Shown here piece by piece: positions 53,666-63,400 of a stretch of DNA of 64,000 nucleotides; position 1 is the stretch's first letter; each line of letters opens with the position of its first letter. Both the position numbers and the translations under genes were made by a program. Location of the stretch: NCBI RefSeq assembly GCF_012911565.1, contig NZ_JAAMPU010000096.1:1-64000 (forward strand). The letters run 5' to 3'. The notes under the pieces are model-generated. The model saw only the letters and a list, made by a program, of their open reading frames with translations, ran no database searches and was not told the DNA's origin. The DNA is from Flavobacterium silvaticum. Its GTDB lineage: Bacteria > Bacteroidota > Bacteroidia > Flavobacteriales > Flavobacteriaceae.

Positions 53666-56600
53666 ATGTTTAAAGAGATATTTTTATTTGAGATAAAGTA
53701 CCGCTCGAAGCGTGCGGCTACATGGTTGTATTATGCGGCGTTCCTTATTCTGGGCTTTCTTTCGGTTTCACAGGGATGGACGCCGGCCACAGAGAAAGTA
53801 CATCACAATTCACCGTTCATCATTGCCGATTGCAACGTGTTTTTCAGTATGATGATGATGTTGGTCTGTTCAGCTATTATGGGCGTTCCGTTGTATCGCG
53901 ACATCGAGCATGGCACCAAGAATTATTACCTGTCATATCCCATAACCAAACCGGGTTACTTTTGGGGACGTTTCTTTGGTTCGTTCGTATTTGTATTGCT
54001 CATCGGAACTTCCATTTCGCTGGGCTGTTACCTGGGGTCGCTTGTGGGCCCGATATTCGACTGGGTTCCGGCGGAACGTATCGGAGAAAACCATTGGGAT
54101 TATTACATACAGCCGTTTTTGACCATGGCGGTTCCGAACCTGTTCCTGGCTTCGGCTATTTTCTTCGGATTGGTCGCATTCTTCCGGGATGTTAAAGTCA
54201 TCTACACCGGAAGTATTTTATTGCTGATCGGATACCTTCTGGCCAATTTCCTCACGCGTGACCTGGATAACCGTGAGCTCGTAAAGATACTCGATCCGTT
54301 TGCCATGAATACGCTTGCACTTGAATCGCGATTCTATACACCTGTCGAACGGAATACCTTACTGGTTCCGGTTCAGGGAGCTTTCCTGGTGAACCGGTTG
54401 TTGTGGTCGGGCGTGGCCTTCGTAATTCTGATGGCGACATATTTCGGGTTCAGTTTCAAACGATTCTTTGGCGGAAGCAGCAAAAAGCAACGCCACGTTG
54501 AGGTTGAAGAGACTATCGCAGATTATGGTGCACCAATTCCAAAAGTAGCCATCCACTTCGCTAAAAGCTACTACCGCAAAATCATGTTCAGCCTTGCAAA
54601 AATCGAATTGCTCAACATACTTCGCGATAATTACTTCAAGGCCATATTACTTGGGGGCGTGGTATTTTTGTTTGTCGATTTCTGGATCGGTAATACGACG
54701 TTCGGGGTTTCGGCCCTGCCGCTTACGGTAAATCTGATGCAATACAAGAATTATGATTACGTATTGTTTATTTTTATTATCATTATTTTCTACACGGGGG
54801 AAACCGTCCATCGTGATAAGTCTACTGGTTTTGCACTTATAAACGATGCGCTCCCAACGCCCGATTGGGTATTGTACGGCTCAAAACTTCTTGGATTAAC
54901 AGGACTTGCATTCTTCCTCGCCATTGTTCCTTTGTTCGCCGGTGTCATCGTGCAGGTTCTTAAGGGGTATTTCGAATTCAGGTTCGATGTCTATTTCATT
55001 GAGTTATGCCTTATCAGTTTTGTTCAATACCTGCAAATTGTCATGTTGTCGTTTGCGGTGCATGTACTCGTGAACAATAAGTTTGCAGGCCACGGCATAG
55101 GGCTTATCATCTGGATCGTAATGTTCCTGTTGCGTAATGTGGGCGAAATGGGGTACAACCTGTTTTTCTATTCGTATGCGCCGGGTTATATGTGGAGCGA
55201 TATGGATGGCATCAACAGTATGTGGAAAGGCGTTTTCTTTTTCAATTTATACTGGATGTTGTTCGGGGCGTTGTTGCTCGTCATTGCCGCTGCATTTTAC
55301 ACTCGTGGTGTCTTTAGCGGACGAAAGGAACGTTTCCGTAGTGCCAAGTCAAAATATAACGGTCGCCTAAAGATGATGACGGCCATTTTCCTTCTTGGGT
55401 TTTTACTGACAGGCGCGTACAACTACTACAATGTAAGCGTCCTCAACAATTATCTCACATCTGAAGAAGCCCGTGAACGACAGGCTGAATACGAAAAGAA
55501 ACTCAAAAAATACGAAGCGTTGCCTCAGCCAAAGGTCAATCATTTGTATGCCGATATCGCTATCTATCCAAAGGAAAGGAGGGTGCATACCTCGGCACGG
55601 ATTGAATTGGAGAACAAGACCGATAAGCCTATTTCTGATTTGCACCTGAACGGCGAAGGTCTTGAACGTTTCAGCGTGAAGATCAATGGCAAACTGTTGA
55701 CGAACATATCCTATCCGCTCATCTACAAACGCGGCAAATTCAACTTCCTGCGACCGGCGAACGATACGGCGAAATATCGTATCTATCATCTCGACAAGCC
55801 ACTTATGCCGGGTGAAAAGATGATTGCGAATGTCGAATCGGACAACGTAAACAAAGGCTTTACGAACGATATGAGTGGCACCGACATTCTCAGCAACGGA
55901 ACTTTCTTCGCAGGTGGATTGCCGTCTATGGGATACGATCCGAACGGTGAATTGTTCAGCGACGAGAAACGCAAGAAATACAAGCTCAAACCGAAGGATG
56001 AAGAATTGCCGCCATATACGGATGCGGTTGGCGTAAAAACATTGTTGTTCAATGACGATGCCGATTTCGTGACGATGGAATTCACCGTAAGCACCGACAA
56101 AGGCCAGATTCCGATTGCGCCCGGAAAAGAAATCAAACGATGGGAAAAGGATGGACGTGTGTATATCAATTACGCCCAGACAACGCCTAAAGTCGATTTG
56201 TTCTTCGATGTGATTTCTGCGCGGTACGAAGTGCTCAAAAAGCCGTTTCAGCTCCAGGGTGCACAAAAAGTCGGTATTGAATTGTACTATCACAAAACGC
56301 ATAATACCAATCTCGATAGGTTCCTCAAATCGTATGAAGATGGTTTGACGTGGTTTTCAAAATGGTACGGAAACTATCAGTTCGATCAGTTGCGACTGCT
56401 CGAATTCCCTAAATATCGCAGCTTTGCACAATCGTTCCCAAATACGGTTTCCTATTCGGAATCGTTCGGATATACGGCTGATTTCAAACCAGATGATTTT
56501 GATTACGGATACTATGTCACAGCCCACGAATTGGCGCACCAATGGTGGGGGCATCAGGTAACGCCGAACAGGACGCTTGGTTCTAACCTGATTTCAGAAG

Positions 56601-57313
56601 CCCTTGCCGAGTATACGGCTCTTATCCTTAGTGAAAAGCGTTACGGGAAGGACAATATGAAGCGCTTTTTGAAGCAGGAACTCGACGATTACCTTCGCGG
56701 TCGGGCCAACGAATCTAAAAAAGAAAATGTATTCATTGATTGTAACCGACCGTATCAATGGTATAACAAAGGTTCGCTCATTCTGTACGGACTCCGGGAT
56801 TTAATTGGAGAAGATACCCTGAACAAAGCGTTGAAGGAATTCCGCGACCAGTTCGCTTTCAAGGAAACCCCGCCGTTTGCCGGAAGCCATGATTTGTATA
56901 ATGCCATCGATAAACACGTTCCTGATTCGCTCAAATATTATCTCCAAGACACCTGGAAGAAAATCACACTGTACGAGAATAAAGTACTCGATGTAAAAGT
57001 CACTCCGGGTAAGGGTGATGAGAAAATAGTGACATTGACGGTTTCGACCAGAAAGATGTATGCCGATGCAAAAGGTGAGGAAAAACCGGCAGCATCCATG
57101 GACGATTACATTGATATTGGGGTTTTCGCACCTGAAACTACCGACAAGGACGGACGCAAAAAAGTGAATGTGCTGTACCTGCAGAAACACAAACTAAAAG
57201 CCGGGACACATAAAATCACTGTGAAAGTAAAAGGAGAAGTCACCAAGGCCGGAATCGATCCGCTTATAAAACTCATCGACCGAATCCCGGACGATAACAT
57301 AAAAGACTTATAA
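53666..57313 (+). CDS. ABC-2 permease fused to M1-family aminopeptidase
   Basis: 1215 residues. Residues 1 to about 590 form an ABC-2 type permease with 12 or more helices. From about 620 the protein has an M1 N-terminal beta domain (YADIAIYPKERRVHTSARIEL), then the peptidase domain with HELAH (His954, Glu955, His958) and a third zinc ligand Glu978 in ISEALAEY. The substrate-binding GAMEN motif is replaced by SYSESFGY, as I recall for this subfamily. A peptidase tied to a transporter suggests peptide or envelope-protein processing at the membrane. Cotranscribed with the ATPase gene. Confidence 0.88.
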   Translation: MFKEIFLFEIKYRSKRAATWLYYAAFLILGFLSVSQGWTPATEKVHHNSPFIIADCNVFFSMMMMLVCSAIMGVPLYRDIEHGTKNYYLSYPITKPGYFWGRFFGSFVFVLLIGTSISLGCYLGSLVGPIFDWVPAERIGENHWDYYIQPFLTMAVPNLFLASAIFFGLVAFFRDVKVIYTGSILLLIGYLLANFLTRDLDNRELVKILDPFAMNTLALESRFYTPVERNTLLVPVQGAFLVNRLLWSGVAFVILMATYFGFSFKRFFGGSSKKQRHVEVEETIADYGAPIPKVAIHFAKSYYRKIMFSLAKIELLNILRDNYFKAILLGGVVFLFVDFWIGNTTFGVSALPLTVNLMQYKNYDYVLFIFIIIIFYTGETVHRDKSTGFALINDALPTPDWVLYGSKLLGLTGLAFFLAIVPLFAGVIVQVLKGYFEFRFDVYFIELCLISFVQYLQIVMLSFAVHVLVNNKFAGHGIGLIIWIVMFLLRNVGEMGYNLFFYSYAPGYMWSDMDGINSMWKGVFFFNLYWMLFGALLLVIAAAFYTRGVFSGRKERFRSAKSKYNGRLKMMTAIFLLGFLLTGAYNYYNVSVLNNYLTSEEARERQAEYEKKLKKYEALPQPKVNHLYADIAIYPKERRVHTSARIELENKTDKPISDLHLNGEGLERFSVKINGKLLTNISYPLIYKRGKFNFLRPANDTAKYRIYHLDKPLMPGEKMIANVESDNVNKGFTNDMSGTDILSNGTFFAGGLPSMGYDPNGELFSDEKRKKYKLKPKDEELPPYTDAVGVKTLLFNDDADFVTMEFTVSTDKGQIPIAPGKEIKRWEKDGRVYINYAQTTPKVDLFFDVISARYEVLKKPFQLQGAQKVGIELYYHKTHNTNLDRFLKSYEDGLTWFSKWYGNYQFDQLRLLEFPKYRSFAQSFPNTVSYSESFGYTADFKPDDFDYGYYVTAHELAHQWWGHQVTPNRTLGSNLISEALAEYTALILSEKRYGKDNMKRFLKQELDDYLRGRANESKKENVFIDCNRPYQWYNKGSLILYGLRDLIGEDTLNKALKEFRDQFAFKETPPFAGSHDLYNAIDKHVPDSLKYYLQDTWKKITLYENKVLDVKVTPGKGDEKIVTLTVSTRKMYADAKGEEKPAASMDDYIDIGVFAPETTDKDGRKKVNVLYLQKHKLKAGTHKITVKVKGEVTKAGIDPLIKLIDRIPDDNIKDL

Positions 57314-57349
57314 ACTGTAACGACTATGATGGTTTAGTCAGTAAATTAG

Positions 57350-57380
57350 ACCCTGTCGAAATCTATCGGCAGGGTTTTTT
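57350..57380 (+). terminator. Rho-independent terminator of the ABC-M1 operon
   Basis: CCCTGTCG and CGGCAGGG form a stem with one mismatched pair, followed by six T. Confidence 0.75.
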
Positions 57381-57394
57381 AATGTATCCACATC

Positions 57395-57898
57395 ATGAAA
57401 AAAGAAAAAAAAGACACCAATTTCTTTGAAAATTTCGCGTCGGCAGTCACCAAATGGACGGGAAGCACAGCTGCATTCCTCATCGCATTCTTCGTAGTCA
57501 TCATTTGGGGAATCACCGGCCCCATATTCCATTATTCCGAAACCTGGCAGCTTGTCATCAATACCGGAACCACGATCATCACGTTCCTCATGGTTTTCCT
57601 GATCCAGAAATCCCAGAATAAGGATTCGATGGCCATTCAGCTAAAGCTCAATGAACTGGTGGCTTCACATGAATATGCAAGCAACAGACTGATCGATGTT
57701 GAGGATTTGTCTGAAAAGGAACTGCTGGTACTTCACAATTACTATCTCGAACTGAGCAAAATGTGCCAAAAAGAAGACAGCCTGCTTATGACACATTCCA
57801 TAGACGAGGCCAAAGACAATCACACCATCAAACGTCACAGTCGTAAAAAACTCGCTAAACTCGCCGACGACATTGAGGAAGGCAAGGAAGAAATCTGA
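57395..57898 (+). CDS. Low-affinity iron permease family protein
   Basis: 167 residues. Two helices (about 20-42 and 53-70) and a soluble C-terminal part. The pattern FENFASAVTKWTGSTAAFLIAFFVVIIWGITGP and INTGTTIITFLMVFLIQKSQNKDSMAIQLKLNEL matches the low-affinity iron permease family (named after yeast Fet4). Whether bacterial members carry iron is not established. Single gene. Confidence 0.85.
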   Translation: MKKEKKDTNFFENFASAVTKWTGSTAAFLIAFFVVIIWGITGPIFHYSETWQLVINTGTTIITFLMVFLIQKSQNKDSMAIQLKLNELVASHEYASNRLIDVEDLSEKELLVLHNYYLELSKMCQKEDSLLMTHSIDEAKDNHTIKRHSRKKLAKLADDIEEGKEEI

Positions 57899-57969
57899 TG
57901 ACGGTGGAAATTATGTAAGATGCCACTGTCAAAAGTGCAGTATCTTATCTGCACTAAAATCCAAATCTT

Positions 57970-58335
57970 ATGTTCCGGATCCCTTCGAGATTACACGCAT
58001 CGATAGACTACGGGGTTGTGCTTTTCCTGCTTTTTTCACCTGCTTTTTTTGACCTGCCGCCAGCCACGGCGAATTTCACATATGCACTTGGCATAATACA
58101 TTTGTTGCTTACCGCGTTGACGAATTTCGAGCTGGGTATTTTGCACGTGATTCCTTTTCGTATACACGGAATCATCGAACTTGTGGTTTCTATATCACTG
58201 GTTGGCGTGGCATTCTATCTGGGAGATCTCGAAGGAAGTTTACCAAAGATTTTCTACCTGACTTTTGCCGGAGCCGTGTTTTTAGTTTGGCTCTTGACGG
58301 ATTATAAATCTGATGTTCGGCGTCGTGTGGTTTAA
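57970..58335 (+). CDS. Small membrane protein of unknown function
   Basis: 121 residues with four predicted helices. It begins MFRIPSRLHASIDYGVVLFLLFSPAFFDLP and has a short basic end (DYKSDVRRRVV). I recognise only a family of small Bacteroidota membrane proteins with no known role. It lies alone between the iron permease-like and TIGR02757 genes. Confidence 0.7.
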   Translation: MFRIPSRLHASIDYGVVLFLLFSPAFFDLPPATANFTYALGIIHLLLTALTNFELGILHVIPFRIHGIIELVVSISLVGVAFYLGDLEGSLPKIFYLTFAGAVFLVWLLTDYKSDVRRRVV

Positions 58336-58393
58336 AAAATGCTAGATTGACCAGCAGATTTTAGACGTAACTTGCGGCTCAGGAAAATCAAAC

Positions 58394-59149
58394 ATGAAAT
58401 TCGAAGACCTCAGCTCTTTTCTCGATGAAAAGGCAGATTTGTACAACAATCCCAAATTCATAGAATCGGATCCAATCCAGGTTCCGCATCGGTTTTCACA
58501 AAAAGAAGATATCGAGATTGCCGGTTTCCTCAGTGCTACGATTGCCTGGGGAAACCGCAAATCGATAATCACGAATGCCTCCAGAATGATGGAGCTCATG
58601 GGCAATTCGCCTTATGATTTCGTGTTGTCGCATACTCCCGATGATCTTGCACGGCTTGACGGATTCGTCCATCGCACCTTCAATTCACACGACTTTTCAA
58701 CTTTTATTTCCGGCCTCAGGAATTTATATAGGAACCACGGAGGTTTGGAAAATGCTTTTTCGTCAGATATGAATCTGCAGATTGCCATAAGCCATTTCCG
58801 GACAAAATTTTTTGAAATCCCGCATCAGCAAAGGACACAGAAACATCTGTCCGATCCGTTAAAGAATTCGGCGGCCAAACGAATCAATATGTTCCTGCGC
58901 TGGATGGTGCGCAAAGACAATAAAGGGGTCGATTTCGGTATCTGGGATTCCATTTCGCCATCGGCATTATCGTGCCCGCTTGACATTCATTCGGGAAATG
59001 TAGCCCGAAAACTCGGCTTGCTCAAACGAAGCCAGAATGATGGAAAGGCATTGGCAGAGCTTGACGCTTCTTTGCGTAAACTCGATGCTTTGGATCCGGT
59101 AAAGTATGATTTTGCTTTGTTCGGGTTGGGTGTTTTTGAGGGGTTTTAG
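58394..59149 (+). CDS. TIGR02757 (DUF2400) family protein
   Basis: 251 residues of a conserved, uncharacterised helical family. Diagnostic stretches are PIQVPHRFSQKEDIEIAGFLSATIAWGNRKSI, NMFLRWMVRKDNKGVDFGIW and PLDIHSGNVARKLGLLKRSQNDGKA. The family has weak similarity to helix-hairpin-helix DNA glycosylases in its C-terminal part, which is suggestive only. Single gene. Confidence 0.85.
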   Translation: MKFEDLSSFLDEKADLYNNPKFIESDPIQVPHRFSQKEDIEIAGFLSATIAWGNRKSIITNASRMMELMGNSPYDFVLSHTPDDLARLDGFVHRTFNSHDFSTFISGLRNLYRNHGGLENAFSSDMNLQIAISHFRTKFFEIPHQQRTQKHLSDPLKNSAAKRINMFLRWMVRKDNKGVDFGIWDSISPSALSCPLDIHSGNVARKLGLLKRSQNDGKALAELDASLRKLDALDPVKYDFALFGLGVFEGF

Positions 59150-59352
59150 TGAGGTAATTAACAATTAATAAGTAACGATTAACAATTAGCTGCTGCTGGC
59201 TGTCGCGGTTGACTTTTTTTATTTAAGATTTTTTACATAAAAACTACCGCAGTGGTATGTCCAGGATCGTTACCTTGTAAGGGTGGGAGGGGCAACCTCT
59301 TTTTTGTTTTGGATTTATTTTTCGGATGATTTTATCTTCGGCAGGTATCGGT

Positions 59353-59360
59353 TATATTTG
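59353..59360 (+). promoter_or_regulatory. -7 promoter box for the alpha/beta hydrolase gene
   Basis: TATATTTG, 8 bp before the ATG at 59369 and 20 bp before the ATG at 59381, favouring the second start. Confidence 0.5.
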
Positions 59361-59380
59361 GTTATCTGATGACAAACATT

Positions 59381-60427
59381 ATGAAAAAACGTATCACAAG
59401 TTTCCCCGTAATTTTCTTTTTGATCATACTGATAGCTACTTCGTGCGCAAGACCTGTCGAAACCAAATCAGCGGAGCCTGTTTCCATTACCGACTATTTC
59501 AAACCGACAGATTCCATCGAAACAGGTGGCGTCAGGCTTATTCCAATTAAAACTCCTTTGGGTGATTTTAAAGTCTGGACAAAACGGTTCGGATTGAATC
59601 CAAAGATAAAGATACTTTTACTGCACGGCGGGCCTGGATTGACCCACGAATACATGGAATGTTTCGAATCTTTTTTTGAGCGTGAAGGGTTTGAATTCTA
59701 TGAATACGACCAGCTTGGTTCTTATTACAGCGATCAGCCTAAAGACAGCAGTTTATGGACGGTTCCGCGGTTTGTCGAAGAAGTGGAACAGGTCCGCAAA
59801 GCCATCGGTGCCGACGCCTCTAATTTTTACATCGTCGGAAATTCGTGGGGCGGAATCCTGGGGATGGAATATGCGCTCAAATATCAGCAAAATCTAAAAG
59901 GGTTGCTCATTTCCAATATGATGGCGAGTGCGCCTGAGTATGGAAAATACGCCGATGAGGTGTTGGCAAAGCAAATGAAACCGGAAGTACTTGCGGAAAT
60001 CCGTTCCATCGAAGCCAAAAAAGATTTCTCGAATCCGCGTTATATGGATTTGCTGATCCCGAATTATTATGCCCAACATATTTGCCGGCTGCCGGAATTC
60101 CCGGATGGTTTCAACCGGGCCGGAAAACATATCAATCCAGCTGTGTATACCATTATGCAAGGCCCGAGCGAATTCGGTATCAGCGGAAGGCTCGCCAAAT
60201 GGGACATCAAAGCCCGCCTTCATGAAATTACGATACCGACCCTTATGATTGGGGCAAGGTATGACACCATGGATCCAAGAGCTATGGAAGAACAGAGCAA
60301 GTTGGTCAAAAAAGGACGTTATTTATATTGCCCGAACGGAAGCCATTTATCCATGTGGGATGACCAGAAGGTTTTTATGGCAGGCGTTGTCGGGTTTATC
60401 AAGGATGTCGATTCGGGACGATTCTGA
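59381..60427 (+). CDS. Proline-iminopeptidase-like alpha/beta hydrolase, lipoprotein
   Basis: 348 residues from the ATG at 59381. The signal sequence ends in IATSC, a probable lipidation site. The hydrolase core has the oxyanion motif LLHGGPGLTHEYM, the nucleophile elbow GNSWGGILGMEYAL (Ser), an Asp in the DTMDPRAME region and a catalytic His in GSHLSMWDD. The HGGPG plus GNSWGG pattern places it near prolyl iminopeptidases, which release N-terminal proline. Envelope location is inferred from the lipobox. Convergent with the next hydrolase. Confidence 0.85.
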   Translation: MKKRITSFPVIFFLIILIATSCARPVETKSAEPVSITDYFKPTDSIETGGVRLIPIKTPLGDFKVWTKRFGLNPKIKILLLHGGPGLTHEYMECFESFFEREGFEFYEYDQLGSYYSDQPKDSSLWTVPRFVEEVEQVRKAIGADASNFYIVGNSWGGILGMEYALKYQQNLKGLLISNMMASAPEYGKYADEVLAKQMKPEVLAEIRSIEAKKDFSNPRYMDLLIPNYYAQHICRLPEFPDGFNRAGKHINPAVYTIMQGPSEFGISGRLAKWDIKARLHEITIPTLMIGARYDTMDPRAMEEQSKLVKKGRYLYCPNGSHLSMWDDQKVFMAGVVGFIKDVDSGRF

Positions 60428-60439
60428 AGCTGATACAGC

Positions 60440-61303
60440 TCATTTGGTCAGAAAGGCAATCGTTTTTTCAAAAACAGCATTTATTTTCGGATGAGCTCCG
60501 GCCCAGAATCCGCCAAAATGATCTTCATCTTTTACAGTGATAATTTCATTGCGTACATGAGCCGCATCCAGTTTTTTGCCAAAAACGACCCCATGGGGCA
60601 GCAACACATCTTTTTCATTCACGACAATCAGGCAAGGGGCAAAAACGGTGAAGTCACCGGTTGCGATCGGGGAAACCAATTCATTTGAGGCATCTGCCCC
60701 GGACAGATACCATTGTGTGACCAACCCATAAAAATCCTCGCCCGGATTCCGTAAGTCGAACGCCGGATTGATGTAGACGACCCTGTCGATTTTGTTTTCG
60801 ACGGAATCGCGTTTAATCTTAACCTGTAATGCGGCTGCCAGTAAAGAACCGCCGCTGTCTGATACAATAGATACTTTGCTGTCTGATCCGCCAATTTTGA
60901 TTTGGTTTCCAATGATCCATTTGTAAACTGTTTCAACATCTTCGAGACTTTTTGGGAACGGATTTTCCGGTGCTTTCCGGTAATCGACCGAAATGACGAT
61001 TGCATGGGCCGCATTTGCCAGTTTGCGCGAGATATTTTCATGGGTATCCAGGTCACCGGCTACCAATGCGCCACCGTGGATATTATAGATGATGTTCCAT
61101 TTTTTCGATGCATCCGGATAATAGATACGTATGGGAACGCCATCTGCTTTTTGATCTTCTGTCCTGAAAATCTTTTCGGGTTCGATACCCAGCGATTTTA
61201 TATCGCCCGAAATCAGTTGTCGGACCATATCAGGCGTAGGGACTTCCTGGGAGAATGCCCTTGCACAAACGAAAAGAAACAAAACGATACCGATTTTTTT
61301 CAT
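60440..61303 (-). CDS. Secreted HSL-like alpha/beta hydrolase (esterase)
   Basis: 287 residues from the ATG at 61303, with a type I signal peptide (RAFSQ|E). Motifs of the hormone-sensitive-lipase group are IHGGALVAGDLDTHE (oxyanion HGG), SVDYRKAPENPFP, the nucleophile in SDSGGSLLAA (Ser), Asp in VNEKDVL and His in DEDHFGGF. Likely an esterase acting on short-chain esters outside the cytoplasm. Substrate unknown. Confidence 0.85.
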   Translation of the reverse strand: MKKIGIVLFLFVCARAFSQEVPTPDMVRQLISGDIKSLGIEPEKIFRTEDQKADGVPIRIYYPDASKKWNIIYNIHGGALVAGDLDTHENISRKLANAAHAIVISVDYRKAPENPFPKSLEDVETVYKWIIGNQIKIGGSDSKVSIVSDSGGSLLAAALQVKIKRDSVENKIDRVVYINPAFDLRNPGEDFYGLVTQWYLSGADASNELVSPIATGDFTVFAPCLIVVNEKDVLLPHGVVFGKKLDAAHVRNEIITVKDEDHFGGFWAGAHPKINAVFEKTIAFLTK

Positions 61304-61337
61304 TGCCATTGCTTTTTAAAATGTGGATTCAAATTAC

Positions 61338-61634
61338 TCAACCGCCATAATACGGTTCCGAATAGATTTTCAACATCGACCTGAAATTATCGAAAAATAC
61401 AATCAGCATCTGTGATATGTCTTCCTCATCTGAAACCAGGTATCGCAATTCCATTCCGGTTTTACCGTCGAATTCAACATCTTCCAGAACATCCTTTAGC
61501 TTTACATTATCTAATGTAATATTGAGGTTCATAATGACTTTTCTATGTGCTTCGGCAATTTTGCGTTCGAGGTATTCGTCTTCGAGGAAAAATTTCTTGC
61601 CGTGTTGTTCAAAGTCGTAGTCGTAAAAGGGCAT
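61338..61634 (-). CDS. Conserved hypothetical protein
   Basis: 98 residues from the ATG at 61634 (an in-frame ATG 39 bp upstream is less likely). Soluble and acidic: MPFYDYDFEQHGKKFF and a stretch DVEFDGKTGMELRYLVSDEEDISQMLIVFFDNF. No family recognised. A near -7 box (TATCTTTA, about 61649-61656) lies upstream. Confidence 0.6.
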   Translation of the reverse strand: MPFYDYDFEQHGKKFFLEDEYLERKIAEAHRKVIMNLNITLDNVKLKDVLEDVEFDGKTGMELRYLVSDEEDISQMLIVFFDNFRSMLKIYSEPYYGG

Positions 61635-61810
61635 TGGATTTTTTTTGTAAAGATAGCAAGTCGGGAGTCGCATGTCAACCCGATAGCTGTTATCCGGATT
61701 GAGCCGCTTTATGTTTACTATAATACTGTTTACAAAAAAATGTAAACGGAGTGTTAGTAAACAAGGTGTGGCTGCTTTTTAAAATGGGAATGGTGCAGAA
61801 AAAAAAACGA

Positions 61811-61975
61811 AAGCCGGGTCCGGCCGGAAGCGTGAAGGATGCGAGCGGCACCCCACAGGCACAATACCCTGGCCGGGCGGTTTTGGGGCAGCGACAACGG
61901 AGCTCACCCCAAAGCCTGCGAGACCGGTATTGTGACGAGGAGTACAGCGGGCAGCCTGACCCTTGGGGCACGCCC
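61811..61975. repeat. GC-rich structured intergenic element
   Basis: Nested inverted repeats: GGGTC/GACCC outside (61816-61820, 61958-61962), CACAATACC/GGTATTGTG (61860-61868, 61926-61934), and TTTGGGG/CCCCAAA (61882-61888, 61907-61913). The stretch is markedly more GC-rich than the AT-rich DNA on both sides. Together with flanking sequence it fills most of the 423-bp gap between 61634 and 62058. It looks like a non-coding structured RNA or mobile repeat. Confidence 0.55.
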
Positions 61976-62057
61976 AAATTATTAATTGGCTTCGACCAGT
62001 TCGGTTTAAAAAAACCTCGTGTTTTAATTATTCATTATTAATTAAGACCTTTGCCGC

Positions 62058-63398
62058 ATGTCATTCGAACAATTCAAACTTCCCAAAGCCCTTCAGAAAG
62101 CCGTTGACGAACTCGGTTTTGAAAATCCGACACCTATCCAGCAGCGCGCTTTTCCGGTGATTTCATCGGGACGCGACATGATGGGAATCGCCCAGACCGG
62201 AACCGGAAAGACCTTTGCCTATTTGCTTCCGCTCCTCAAGCAATACTCGTTCACGCCGACGCATACGCCAAAAATCGTGATCCTCGTACCGACGCGCGAG
62301 CTGGTGGTGCAGGTGGTCGAGGAAGTGGAAAAACTGACCAAATATATGTCGGTACGTACACTTGGTATTTATGGAGGGGTGAATATCAATACCCAGAAAA
62401 CATCGGTTTATCAAGGAATCGATATCCTTGTCGGTACACCGGGTCGCGTGATGGATCTGGCTCTCGATAATGTATTGCGGTTCGATGAGACCAAGAAACT
62501 GGTGATAGATGAATTCGACGAGATGCTGAACCTGGGTTTCCGTCCGCAGATCACCTCGATATTGGCGATGATGAGCCAAAAGCGACAGAATATTTTGTTT
62601 TCGGCAACCATGACGGATGATGTGGACGATGTGCTCAACGATTATTTCGATTTTCCGGAAGAAGTCACGCTTGCCGCATCCGGGACGCCTTTGGAGAAAA
62701 TAGAGCAATCGGCTTATGCGGTCCCGAATTTCAATACGAAGGTCAATCTGTTAAAGGAATTGCTTCGTACCGATGATTCTTTCGAGCGCGTGCTGGTATT
62801 TGTCAACAATAAAAAGATAGCCGATATGTTGCACGAGAAGATCGAAGAAGATTTTCCGGAGCAATTCGGCCTTATCCATTCCAATAAGTCGCAAAATTAC
62901 AGGCTTCATTCCATGGCTGATTTCCAAAGTGGGCAACTGCGCGGATTGATCACCACCGATGTCATGGCGCGTGGGCTCGATATTTCAGATATTACCCACG
63001 TCATCAATTTCGAGATGCCTGAACTCCCGGAGCAATACATGCACCGTATCGGTAGGACAGGACGTGCGGATAAATCCGGGACAGCGATTTCATTCGTGAC
63101 GCCACGTGAGGAAGATATCCGCGTTGAAGCGGAAGTATTGATGAACCGTGAAATCCCGAGCGTGGATTTTCCACCAAATGTTGAAGTCTCGACCTTATTG
63201 ATCGGCCCTGAGAAAGAAAAGGAAAAAGTAAAATTCCTGCTCAAGAAACCAAAGCTGACTGGTGGCGCATCAACGCATGAAAAATCTGCGAAAAATAAAA
63301 AAGTGAACCTTGGCGGGCCTTCCAAGACGAAGAAGAAAACAGGTTCGGTGAACCGCGGTTTGTTGCGGGCCCAGGCGGCGAAGAAAAAGAAGAAGTAG
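62058..63398 (+). CDS. DEAD-box RNA helicase (RhlE-like) with DEFD motif II
   Basis: 446 residues. Motif Q region LGFENPTPIQQRAFPV, motif I AQTGTGKT, Ia PTREL, motif II VIDEFDEM, III SAT and VI HRIGRTGRADKSG. Motif II reads DEFD in place of the canonical DEAD; Asp and Glu needed for ATP hydrolysis are kept. The C-terminal tail is Lys-rich (KNKKVNLGGPSKTKKKTGS). Probable role in RNA remodelling or ribosome assembly. Followed by tandem repeats and a terminator. Confidence 0.9.
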   Translation: MSFEQFKLPKALQKAVDELGFENPTPIQQRAFPVISSGRDMMGIAQTGTGKTFAYLLPLLKQYSFTPTHTPKIVILVPTRELVVQVVEEVEKLTKYMSVRTLGIYGGVNINTQKTSVYQGIDILVGTPGRVMDLALDNVLRFDETKKLVIDEFDEMLNLGFRPQITSILAMMSQKRQNILFSATMTDDVDDVLNDYFDFPEEVTLAASGTPLEKIEQSAYAVPNFNTKVNLLKELLRTDDSFERVLVFVNNKKIADMLHEKIEEDFPEQFGLIHSNKSQNYRLHSMADFQSGQLRGLITTDVMARGLDISDITHVINFEMPELPEQYMHRIGRTGRADKSGTAISFVTPREEDIRVEAEVLMNREIPSVDFPPNVEVSTLLIGPEKEKEKVKFLLKKPKLTGGASTHEKSAKNKKVNLGGPSKTKKKTGSVNRGLLRAQAAKKKKK

Positions 63399-63400
63399 TT

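Noticed and set aside
55403-56302. A 299-codon open frame antisense to the permease-M1 gene
   Set aside because: It is a shadow of a strongly conserved coding region on the other strand and matches no family.
61751-62041. A 96-codon open frame in the GC-rich intergenic element
   Set aside because: Its middle is a translation of nested inverted repeats. It is more simply explained as non-coding structure.
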